From: Saprospiraceae bacterium
GTDB taxonomy: Bacteria; Bacteroidota; Bacteroidia; Chitinophagales; Saprospiraceae
NCBI GenBank assembly: GCA_014379665.1
Contig: JACMLK010000040.1
Span: 1 to 5,696 of the forward strand
Reading direction: 5' to 3'
DNA length: 5,696 bases
The notes beneath the pieces were generated by a model. The model worked only from the letters and a program-made list of their open reading frames with translations. It searched no databases and had not been told where the DNA came from. Each line of letters begins with the position of its first letter. The stretch's first letter is position 1. The position numbers were made by a program, and so were the translations under genes. Positions 1 through 5,400 of this stretch are shown here, in pieces.

Positions 1-180
1 AAAGCAATTTTATTTAATACTCAAATACATGTGCATTAAAATTAAATTTATTTTTGTAAGTCGGCTGATCACGTGTGGATGACAAATTGCAATTCATTTT
101 TTTAAAACTTTTTCTGAAACTGCTCAAATAAAAAAATCACATTTATTAGCACCAATTATATTCGCATCGAGCCGGCCCTT
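1..180. other. AT-rich non-coding stretch, no feature recognised
   Basis: All six frames are interrupted. The longest minus-strand reading frame starting here (ATG near 95) has only about 27 codons and no recognisable features. There are small palindromes (AATTGCAATT at 85-94, CACGTG near 70), but nothing that I can assign a role. A TATTTTTG match at 49-56 resembles a Bacteroidota -7 box but has no partner -33 box at the right distance. Together with 181-598 this leaves nearly 600 bp with no protein gene after the permease. Confidence 0.6.
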
Positions 181-244
181 CCCATCCCTTTCGGGTGCCT
201 TCACTTGATGCATTGTCATGCATCCCCCTACGGGATCGTTCAGT
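181..244 (-). repeat. Three-hairpin structured repeat, copy 1
   Basis: Positions 181-224 align without gaps to 381-424 with 34 of 44 bases identical, and both copies end in the same ATCGTTCAGT block (235-244 and 441-450). Read on the minus strand, the order is ACTGAACGAT; a short hairpin CCC-GTAG-GGG; a perfect 7-bp hairpin GATGCAT-GACA-ATGCATC (207-224); a linker AAGTGAAG; a hairpin CCC-GAAA-GGG (186-195); then ATGGG. The last two loops are GNRA tetraloops on this strand only. Most differences from copy 2 fall in stems and keep pairing, which argues for a selected fold. The family is not recognised. Confidence 0.6.
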
Positions 245-248
245 TATT

Positions 249-269
249 CTTTTTTTCCCGCAAAAAAAG
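249..269. other. C-T7 / A7-G stem-loop
   Basis: CTTTTTTT at 249-256 and AAAAAAAG at 262-269 are perfect complements around the loop CCCGC. The stem lies just outside copy 1 of the structured repeat, on the side of its conserved ACTGAACGAT end. It contains only one G-C pair, so it would be weak as RNA. It may be part of the same repeated unit or simply an A/T tract pair; no terminator role is supported in either direction. Confidence 0.35.
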
Positions 270-380
270 TAAACAAAAAAGCTCCCAATACAAAAAACTC
301 ACTTTAAATTTATCCCTCGTGTCTGACATTCTACAACTTACGTTCTTCGTATTTTCCCGATTTTATCCTCACCCGCGCCA

Positions 381-450
381 CCCATCCTTGTCAGGTTTCT
401 TCACTTGAAGCACTGTCGTACTTCATCAGCTTTCAGCTGAATCGTTCAGT
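381..450 (-). repeat. Three-hairpin structured repeat, copy 2
   Basis: This is the second copy of the 181-244 motif, beginning exactly 200 bp to its right. On the minus strand it reads ACTGAACGAT; a longer hairpin TCAGCT-GAA-AGCTGA (426-440); a hairpin GAAGTAC-GACA-GTGCTTC (407-424); the linker AAGTGAAG; a hairpin CCT-GACA-AGG (386-395); then ATGGG. Relative to copy 1, three base pairs changed on both sides (388/393, 409/422, 413/418). A single change at 420 leaves a G-U wobble that exists only in minus-strand RNA. The first hairpin is longer than in copy 1, while its place in the motif is kept. Confidence 0.6.
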
Positions 451-452
451 CC

Positions 453-468
453 CACCGGTCTCCCGGCA
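453..468 (-). other. GAGA-tetraloop stem-loop
   Basis: CCGG at 455-458 pairs with CCGG at 463-466 around TCTC. On the minus strand this is CCGG-GAGA-CCGG, a GNRA loop, with two further G-U pairs possible outside. It sits directly upstream, in minus sense, of copy 2 of the three-hairpin motif. Copy 1 has no equivalent GC-rich stem at that place. Confidence 0.45.
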
Positions 469-532
469 CATAAAATCAGGACATCCTACAAGTTCGGACA
501 GTTTTGTATTGGTGTCACCACGGTTTCATGTA

Positions 533-555
533 AGCCACGATTAAAAAATGTGGCT
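533..555 (-). other. Stem-loop downstream of the permease gene
   Basis: AGCCAC at 533-538 pairs with GTGGCT at 550-555 around an 11-base A/T-rich loop, beginning 44 bases past the permease stop codon. No run of T follows on the minus strand, so it is not a typical intrinsic terminator. It could protect the 3' end of the operon transcript, or belong to the structured region further left. Confidence 0.35.
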
Positions 556-598
556 CCAATTAATTAAATAATAACTGTCACCCTCCAGACTTTAGACC

Positions 599-1858
599 CT
601 ATTTACCTCTGATGATGACGACAGGATCAACTTTACTGGCCTTGCGGGCAGGAAACCATCCTGCCAGATATGTTGTAACCAGAGAAAATGTGGTTGCTAT
701 GATGTAATACCTGGGATTGTAGTCAATGGGGAAGGTGGTTATCGCAGGAAGTGCAGCAGTGACAAACGGAACATTATCAATCACGTTTGACAATAAAAAA
801 CCAAATAAAAGCCCCGCTAATCCTCCAAAAAATCCTATGCTCAATGCTATAGTGATAAATATACGCTTGACATCACTTCCAGAAAACCCTGTAGCCTTCA
901 GAATGGCTATAGTGTCCATTTTTTCATAAATCATCATATTGAGTATGTTATAAATTCCAAAACCTGAGACGATAAGTAATGTAATGCCAACAGCATATGA
1001 GATCATGGATCTGACAGAACTTCCGGTTTCAAACTGTGCATTGGCTGTCTGTATATCTTCGGCGTCACAGTTGAATAATTTGCGGTACTCGCTCCCTACA
1101 GCAGGAGCAAGTGTCATGTCGTGTAATTTTATCTGCAGATCAGTGATATAATTGGTGGGTTTACCAAGTATTTTTTGAGTGGTCTTTAGCGAAGCGTAAC
1201 TTTGGACTTTGTCGATTTCTGCTATTCCGGATTGGAAAAATCCTACTACTTTCAGTGGAAACTGTTTGCCTGTATTGGATGTCACCTGAATGATATCACC
1301 TACCCTGGCCAGCATTTTTTCAGCTGCAGATTTGCCAAGGATGATGCTGTTGGGTATATTCTGAAGATCATGTGCACTGCCTTCCACCACATAGTCATCA
1401 AAAAAAAATAAGTTTTGTTCACTAACTACATCAACACCATTGATCACTCCGGTCATTTCAATAGGACCCACATTGTAAAATACCTGAGCAGCTATTTTTG
1501 GAGCTACGCCTTTTACCCTTTCATCTGTCCGAAGTCTTTGAATAATAGCACCCACATTATATATTTCCTTTCTACTGTTGCCGGGTTTCACTGAAGAAAT
1601 AAAATGATGGGCACCGGCATATTTTTTTGAAAGATTTATAGGCTGATATTCGGAAGGTTTGATGTCATTGTATAATCTGATGTGGGGTGTCCGGTTGAGA
1701 ATGAGGTTGTCCAGCATACCATTGAGACCATTCATAAAACTCAACAATGTTACAAACATGGTTATGCTGAAAGTCACTCCAATAGCTGCAACAAGCGTTT
1801 GCTTAAACCTTGCTTTAAGAAGTGCAAAAGCAATTTCAGGAATCAGTCCGGTATTCAT
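599..1858 (-). CDS. ABC transporter permease, MacB/LolC/FtsX type
   Basis: This encodes a 419-residue inner-membrane permease. The layout is that of the MacB/LolC family: one N-terminal membrane helix (about 20-42), a large periplasmic domain (about 45-280), and three C-terminal helices (about 284-309, 333-358, 384-403). Residues 312-334 (EKMDTIAILKATGFSGSDVK...) match the cytoplasmic coupling segment that contacts the ATPase. The C-terminus GWFPARKASKVDPVVIIRG is the usual FtsX-family ending. The segment SGIAEIDKVQSYASLKTTQKIL (near 210-231) resembles LolC/LolE proteins. Its ATG overlaps the stop of the adaptor gene by 4 bp (ATGA), so the two are probably translationally coupled. Families of this type either extrude substrates by mechanotransmission or release lipoproteins; the substrate here is unknown. 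No ATP-binding subunit is encoded next to it. Confidence 0.88.
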   Translation of the reverse strand: MNTGLIPEIAFALLKARFKQTLVAAIGVTFSITMFVTLLSFMNGLNGMLDNLILNRTPHIRLYNDIKPSEYQPINLSKKYAGAHHFISSVKPGNSRKEIYNVGAIIQRLRTDERVKGVAPKIAAQVFYNVGPIEMTGVINGVDVVSEQNLFFFDDYVVEGSAHDLQNIPNSIILGKSAAEKMLARVGDIIQVTSNTGKQFPLKVVGFFQSGIAEIDKVQSYASLKTTQKILGKPTNYITDLQIKLHDMTLAPAVGSEYRKLFNCDAEDIQTANAQFETGSSVRSMISYAVGITLLIVSGFGIYNILNMMIYEKMDTIAILKATGFSGSDVKRIFITIALSIGFFGGLAGLLFGFLLSNVIDNVPFVTAALPAITTFPIDYNPRYYIIATTFSLVTTYLAGWFPARKASKVDPVVIIRGK

Positions 1859-2940
1859 TGTGGGCGTATTATTTCTGAATTTGCATCAAGCCCCTCAATA
1901 ATCTCTGCCAGTTGGTAGTCTTTTAGTCCTATTTTTACTTCCTTTTTTGTTCCATCTTTCATGAATACAAATTTTCTGTCGATGAGATATTCCATCGGGA
2001 TGGTAAGAATATTTGTTTTTTGTGATATAACAATATTCGCTTCCACGGATAAATTGGGGTACAGTACGTCAGGCTTTTTTACAAAAGAAGCTTCTACTGT
2101 AAATGTTCTTGTTTTATCATTCATAATAGGGTTGATCTTATCAATAACAGCTTCAAAAACATCATCACTATAGCTGTCTAATCTCACGATCACTTCCTGT
2201 CCTTTTTTTATTTTAATGATATCGTATTCATCAAGCTGCAGTTCAAGTTTAAATGTTTTATCATCACCTATCACGCCGAGTTGAGTTTGCGTATTAACCA
2301 TTTCCCCTACTTCTTTTAAAAGGGAGTATACCCTTCCATCAATCTCGCTCTTAACCGTATAATCACTCAAAATAGCATTACTGATTTGTTGATTTATCTT
2401 AGATTGTTTATCGGAAAATTTTAATTGTTTTTGTGTTTCTGAAAGTTTGATGTAAAGATTTTCAAGTCCTGTCCTTGTATTTTGAAATGCCAGTTCTCTT
2501 TGTTCCTGTTCTGTTTTTGTACCTATTCCTTGTAACCAGAGCTGGTTTTGGCGTGCCATTCCCAGTGAATCAGATTTGAGTTTTCTTTTGGCAAATTCTA
2601 TATCTTTTTTGATTTGATTCAGTTTATCTACATTTCGGGTATAATCAAAGTAAGAGGCATTCAATGTTGCATTTTCAGAATTCAGCGATGCCGTCTGATT
2701 TTGAATGGACATAATAGGAGCACCTTTCAGAAGTATGTCGCCTTCATTGACAAAAAACTCTTTGACTACGCCATTTGATTTCGGAAACACATTGTATTGC
2801 CGATCGCTTTTTATGATACCGGATGCATACACTGATTCTGTGATAGATTTTATTTCCGGTTTGATGGATGGGATTTCCTTTTTACAGGATAAGAGCAGAC
2901 AGGTAAAAATTAAAAAACAAATTTTGTAAAAGGATATCAT
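1855..2940 (-). CDS. HlyD/MacA-type periplasmic adaptor, lipoprotein
   Basis: This is a membrane-fusion (adaptor) subunit partnering the permease encoded next to it. I chose the ATG at 2940 (361 residues). It gives a compact lipoprotein signal, MISFYKICFLIFTCLLLSC, with lipobox LLSC and the acylated Cys at 19. The in-frame ATG at 2979 would only add 13 residues in front, and a -7-like TAACTTTA (minus strand, 2969-2962) lies inside that extension. Numbered from 2979, the parts are: first lipoyl half about 52-95 (GVVKEFFVNEGD), a Lys/Gln-rich coiled coil about 97-203, second lipoyl half 204-235 (GRVYSLLKEVGEMV), beta-barrel about 240-318, and a membrane-proximal domain to the end. Length is normal for the family. 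Adaptors of this type bridge the inner-membrane transporter to an outer-membrane channel, but no TolC-like gene is in view. Confidence 0.85.
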   Translation of the reverse strand: MISFYKICFLIFTCLLLSCKKEIPSIKPEIKSITESVYASGIIKSDRQYNVFPKSNGVVKEFFVNEGDILLKGAPIMSIQNQTASLNSENATLNASYFDYTRNVDKLNQIKKDIEFAKRKLKSDSLGMARQNQLWLQGIGTKTEQEQRELAFQNTRTGLENLYIKLSETQKQLKFSDKQSKINQQISNAILSDYTVKSEIDGRVYSLLKEVGEMVNTQTQLGVIGDDKTFKLELQLDEYDIIKIKKGQEVIVRLDSYSDDVFEAVIDKINPIMNDKTRTFTVEASFVKKPDVLYPNLSVEANIVISQKTNILTIPMEYLIDRKFVFMKDGTKKEVKIGLKDYQLAEIIEGLDANSEIIRPQ

Positions 2941-2982
2941 GGCGCTTAGGCTTTTCAGAGGTAAAGTTACAATATTCATGAT

Positions 2983-3180
2983 GAAAAGTTGAAAGTGAAA
3001 AGGTCAAAGTTCGAAAGTTGAAAGTTGGGAGGTGGTAGTTCGTAGCTGGTAGTGGGAAGTGGGAAGTGGAAAGTGGAAAGTTCGAAAGGGGGAAGTGGAG
3101 AGTTGAAAGTTCGAAAGTTGAAAGTTCGAAAGTTCGAAAGGGGGAGCTGGTAGTTCGTAGTGGAAAGGGGAAAGGTACAA
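2983..3180. repeat. Degenerate 7-mer array (GGAAAGT / GAAAGTT family)
   Basis: Nearly 200 bp are built from short units, mostly 7 bases, such as GAAAGTT, GGAAAGT, GGGAAGT and GGTAGTT, with 5- to 9-base variants. The plus strand is strikingly poor in C (about 11 in 200), and most C lies in TTCG; the palindrome TTCGAA occurs five times (3010, 3081, 3110, 3125, 3133). Longer blocks are duplicated: GGTAGTTCGTAG at 3034 and 3149, and TTCGAAAGGGGGA at 3081 and 3133. Open frames on the minus strand here translate to low-complexity Phe/Asn/Ser/Thr/Leu/Pro and are artefacts of the repeat. It separates the acyl-CoA ligase from the transporter pair. Slippage is a likely origin; function unknown. Confidence 0.8.
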
Positions 3181-3300
3181 AGGTTCGCCAATAGCCACGA
3201 GGGTTTCACAGGGCACAATTTGGAAACTTGCGCCAGCATTGGAAAGTCAGGACGCTCAAGCCGCTGTGGGCTTGACAGGTTCGGTCCTGATGGTGGAAAA
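3181..3300. other. GC-rich structured intergenic element
   Basis: About 56% GC by hand count, clearly above the surroundings. It contains two nested perfect 7-bp stems: outer TCAGGAC (3247-3253) with GTCCTGA (3284-3290), and inner TCAAGCC (3256-3262) with GGCTTGA (3269-3275), hexaloop GCTGTG, and an asymmetric internal loop. A weaker stem GTTTC/GAAAC lies at 3203-3227, and AGGTTCG occurs at both 3181 and 3277. The strong stem begins 24 bases past the ligase stop codon but lacks a T tract in either direction. It could be a 3'-UTR structure, a small RNA, or part of the same dispersed repeat as the adjoining 7-mer array. I do not recognise the family. Confidence 0.45.
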
Positions 3301-3313
3301 GTGAAGAAATATA

Positions 3314-5134
3314 TTAAGCGTATAGCTGATCAATTTCACCGGCATATTTAGAAAGAATGACCCTTCTCTTGAGTTTCATGGTAGGTGTTAGTTCAGATTC
3401 GGTGCCATCATTCCTTACGGCTTCCCATGTATTTCCTATCAGTGCGAATTTTTTTATCTGATCGATATGGCTGAAATTTGTATTTATTTTATCCACACAT
3501 TCCTGAATCCTGGCGATGACTTTATCATGATACATCATATCAGTGAATGATGTCCATGGGATATGGTGTTCTTCACACCATATTTTTAAGGCATCCTGGG
3601 CCGGAACAATAAGTGCTGAGACAAATTTCTTCTGGTCACCTACCACCATGGCCTGTTCGATCAGAAAATCTTCTTTCAGACTGCTTTCTATGGGTGCAGG
3701 AGCGACATATTTGCCGCCTGAGGTTTTCAGAAGTTCTTTTTTCCGGTCTGTAATTTTCAGATACTTATGACCATTAGGACCATCTACAAAAGTACCTATA
3801 TCTCCCGTTTTGAAATATGTTTTGCCATTCAGTTGTTTGAATACAGCTGCGGTTTGTTCGGGTTGTTTGAAATATCCGGTCATGATATTTGGACCTGCGG
3901 CTATAATTTCACCTTCGCCATCATTATAATCACCTTCTGATCTGTCGATGATGATATCACACATATCTAATGGTACGCCTACTGTGCCTATCTTATTGCT
4001 ACCTCCAAAAAAATGGTTAAGTGTCAGAACAGGGGATGTTTCTGTAAGTCCGTATCCTTCCGTGATAATGATTCCTGCTGCCGAAAATACCCTGGCTATT
4101 TTAGAAGGACAGGCTGCTGCACCGGTAGCTATTGCTTTCACATTGCCTCCAAGTGCTGCTCTCCATTTACTGAAAATAAGTTTGTCCGCAATTTTAAGTT
4201 TTATGGATTCCAACATTGAATATTTCTTGCCATGTTCGAAATCATCAGTGAGACTCAGTGCCCAGAAAAATAATTTTTTCTTTACTCCTGTCAAGGCAAG
4301 ACCTTTATTGTAAATTTTCTCATAAACTTTCTCCAGTAATCTTGGGACAGTAGTAAAATAATTTGGTTTTACACCGGCGAGGTCACCGGATTCTCCACCA
4401 AGATTATCCGTACCGGTAAAAAATATTTCAGTTCCAATGGATGTATATACATACAATACTGCTCTTTCAAAAATATGACAAAGCGGTAGAAAACTGAGCA
4501 CTTTATCACCTCTTTTTACAGGAAGAAGTTCGCAACAACTTTCGACAACACTTATTATATTCTGATGGGTGAGCATCACTCCTTTGGGATTACCTGTTGT
4601 TCCGGAGGTATAAATAATGGTCGCCAGGTCATGTGTTCCTATTTGCTGGCTTAAACTTTCCACCGCTACGAGATATTTATCACTCATATAATCCATCCAA
4701 AAAGGTCTGCCTCCCTGTTTGTCAAAGCATATGATCTTTTTGAGAGATTCTACTTTTGACTGGGCTGATGACACTTTATCATACAGATCACCCATGCCTA
4801 CAAAACACACTTTTACTTCTGCCTCGTTCATGATATATTCGTATTCCCTTGAACTTATGGTAGGATACATCGGAACGCCTATGGCACCTATGTATTGGAT
4901 AGCGAGATCAGTAATGAGCCATTCGGGTCTGTTTTTATAAATGACCAAACCCACTTTGTCCCCCGGCTTTATATTCATTTCCAACAGACCGGAAGCCAAT
5001 TTTCTGGATAACTCAATGATGGTGGCAGTGCTGTAAAATTCCCAATTCCCATTTATATTTGAACCGGCAAATTTATCCAGTGGACCGTCATCAAATTGTT
5101 TATTGATATAATCAAATAATCTTGTGGCTTGCAT
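3314..5134 (-). CDS. Long-chain fatty-acid-CoA ligase (AMP-forming)
   Basis: This 606-residue ANL-superfamily enzyme activates a fatty acid with ATP to an acyl-adenylate and then transfers it to CoA, feeding beta-oxidation or lipid synthesis. It is cytoplasmic or membrane-peripheral, with no signal peptide. Visible motifs are the phosphate-binding loop YTSGTTGNPKG (175-185), LPLCHIFER (216-224), the adenine/ribose region TEGYGLTETSP (358-368), TGD (443-445) and the hinge DRKKELLKTSGGKY (463-476). The catalytic C-terminal domain continues to PTMKLKRR near the end. Length and the long insert between motifs fit the long-chain bacterial FadD15-like class rather than acetyl-CoA synthetases. The start at 5134 follows an A/T-rich leader without a clear ribosome-binding site, normal for Bacteroidota. 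A promoter is predicted at 5237-5206. Chain-length preference cannot be read from the sequence. Confidence 0.92.
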   Translation of the reverse strand: MQATRLFDYINKQFDDGPLDKFAGSNINGNWEFYSTATIIELSRKLASGLLEMNIKPGDKVGLVIYKNRPEWLITDLAIQYIGAIGVPMYPTISSREYEYIMNEAEVKVCFVGMGDLYDKVSSAQSKVESLKKIICFDKQGGRPFWMDYMSDKYLVAVESLSQQIGTHDLATIIYTSGTTGNPKGVMLTHQNIISVVESCCELLPVKRGDKVLSFLPLCHIFERAVLYVYTSIGTEIFFTGTDNLGGESGDLAGVKPNYFTTVPRLLEKVYEKIYNKGLALTGVKKKLFFWALSLTDDFEHGKKYSMLESIKLKIADKLIFSKWRAALGGNVKAIATGAAACPSKIARVFSAAGIIITEGYGLTETSPVLTLNHFFGGSNKIGTVGVPLDMCDIIIDRSEGDYNDGEGEIIAAGPNIMTGYFKQPEQTAAVFKQLNGKTYFKTGDIGTFVDGPNGHKYLKITDRKKELLKTSGGKYVAPAPIESSLKEDFLIEQAMVVGDQKKFVSALIVPAQDALKIWCEEHHIPWTSFTDMMYHDKVIARIQECVDKINTNFSHIDQIKKFALIGNTWEAVRNDGTESELTPTMKLKRRVILSKYAGEIDQLYA

Positions 5135-5142
5135 GATTCTTT

Positions 5143-5156
5143 TTAATTGTTAATTG
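5143..5156. repeat. Tandem TTAATTG x2 in the ligase leader
   Basis: TTAATTG occurs twice in direct tandem (5143-5149, 5150-5156), about 9 to 22 bases upstream of the ligase start codon, where the ribosome would load. It may help keep the translation start unstructured. It is AT-rich and short, so chance is a reasonable explanation. Confidence 0.4.
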
Positions 5157-5205
5157 ACAGACGATTCCTAAGAAATTATACCTTTTGATAAAGTGAACCC
5201 GAGGT

Positions 5206-5237
5206 TAAAGATAAGTTTTCCAATGTTTTGAGCAAAA
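5206..5237 (-). promoter_or_regulatory. Leftward Bacteroidota-type promoter for the acyl-CoA ligase
   Basis: On the minus strand TTTTG (5237-5233) is followed after exactly 19 bases by TATCTTTA (5213-5206). The known consensus for the Bacteroidota primary sigma factor is a -33 TTTG and a -7 TAnnTTTG about 19 bases apart; only the last base differs. Transcription would start near 5200, leaving a leader of about 65 nt before the ATG at 5134. It abuts the rightward promoter head to head. Confidence 0.6.
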
Positions 5238-5257
5238 CTTTATTTATTATATTTTTG
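5226..5257 (+). promoter_or_regulatory. Rightward Bacteroidota-type promoter
   Basis: TTTTG (5226-5230), a 19-base spacer, then TATTTTTG (5250-5257) is a full match to the Bacteroidota TTTG-N19-TAnnTTTG consensus. Transcription would begin around 5262-5264, giving the gene at 5401 a leader of nearly 140 nt. Its -33 box forms a perfect dyad with that of the leftward promoter: GTTTTG-AG-CAAAAC at 5225-5238. Confidence 0.65.
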
Positions 5258-5260
5258 CAA

Positions 5261-5344
5261 ATCTCTGTAGGTGGCTCTACTTATAAATATGTAAGTATCC
5301 TTACAACATGATAATTATAAAATTATCAAAACATAAACAGAGAT
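5261..5344 (+). promoter_or_regulatory. Structured 5' leader: enclosed multi-hairpin element
   Basis: ATCTCTGT (5261-5268) is a perfect complement of ACAGAGAT (5337-5344). Inside lie TGTAAG-TATC-CTTACA (5290-5305) and TGATAATT-ATAA-AATTATCA (5309-5327, last A at 5328), plus a possible GTAG/CTAC (5267-5280) that competes with the inner end of the outer stem. The outer arm begins at the predicted transcription start. The layout, a closing helix around a junction, is like cis-regulatory leaders, but I do not recognise a known riboswitch class, and the AT-rich stems are not very stable. Separate DNA operators are an alternative. Confidence 0.4.
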
Positions 5345-5400
5345 ATATAATAATCAACTTAATTCATATAATAAAAATATATAATCTGTATCTTTGATTC

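Larger units (their letters stand above)
325..494. repeat. Short direct repeat GACATYCTACAASTT, two copies
   Basis: GACATTCTACAACTT at 325-339 and GACATCCTACAAGTT at 480-494 differ at two of 15 positions. Each copy lies on the same side of one copy of the three-hairpin motif (upstream in minus-strand sense), at different distances of roughly 80 and 30 bases. The shared order suggests that a larger unit was duplicated, with the spacer changing length afterwards, rather than only the hairpin core. Confidence 0.45.
181..512 (-). ncRNA. Candidate structured non-coding RNA containing both repeat copies
   Basis: The region holds two copies of a covarying three-hairpin motif plus a further stem CCGG-GAGA-CCGG, all with loops that read GAAA, GACA or GAGA (GNRA) on the minus strand. 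That strand bias, and a wobble pair valid only there, point to transcription leftward, in the same direction as the permease gene that ends at 599. It could therefore be the trailing part of that operon transcript, an independent small RNA, or a dispersed repeat whose hairpins act at the DNA level. I found no promoter or U-tract terminator that fixes the ends, so these coordinates are only the extent of visible structure. Confidence 0.35.
285..512. repeat. 11-bp inverted repeat bracketing copy 2
   Basis: CCAATACAAAA at 285-295 is the exact reverse complement of TTTTGTATTGG at 502-512. The pair encloses copy 2 of the three-hairpin motif, the GAGA-loop hairpin at 455-466 and both short GACATnCTACAA blocks. 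As RNA from the minus strand it could form a closing helix for a domain of about 228 nt. As DNA it could be the ends of a small non-autonomous element, though I see no flanking target duplication. The arms are AT-rich, so a chance match cannot be excluded. Confidence 0.3.

Noticed and set aside
205..408. Plus-strand 67-codon frame starting with TTG across the structured repeat
   Set aside because: It has low-complexity Phe/Ser/Lys content, no domain and no plausible start. It covers both hairpin motif copies, whose differences preserve base pairing and not a protein sequence.
181..450. CRISPR array
   Set aside because: There are only two diverged copies, with a 136-base spacer between them, and no cas genes. 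The repeat units carry several hairpins each, unlike CRISPR repeats.
533..555. Intrinsic terminator for the permease operon
   Set aside because: The stem is only 6 bp with an 11-base loop, and no T run follows it on the minus strand.
2962..2969. TAACTTTA on the minus strand as a promoter for the adaptor-permease operon
   Set aside because: It is one base off the TAnnTTTG consensus, and no TTTG lies about 19 bases upstream; the sequence there is the 7-mer array. It is too weak to list as a promoter, although it is mentioned as support for the later start codon.
2976..3239. Minus-strand frames of 70-87 codons over the 7-mer array
   Set aside because: They translate the repeat into FNFRTFN/QLSNFQLS-like low-complexity sequence in two overlapping frames at once, which is expected from a short-period repeat and not from genes.
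3247..3290. Intrinsic terminator for the acyl-CoA ligase gene
   Set aside because: The stem is strong and well placed, but the sequence after it on the minus strand (CTTTCCAATGC) is not a U tract, so it was kept only as a structured element.
3238..3300. Resemblance of GGAAAGTCAGGAC to the start of the RNase P RNA core (GGAAAGTCCGGAC)
   Set aside because: Only this short stretch is similar. I found none of the other conserved RNase P elements, and the GC-rich segment is far too short for the roughly 350-nt RNA.
3948..4313. Plus-strand 121-codon frame opposite the acyl-CoA ligase gene
   Set aside because: It lies entirely antisense to a well-supported enzyme gene with intact motifs and has no recognisable features of its own.
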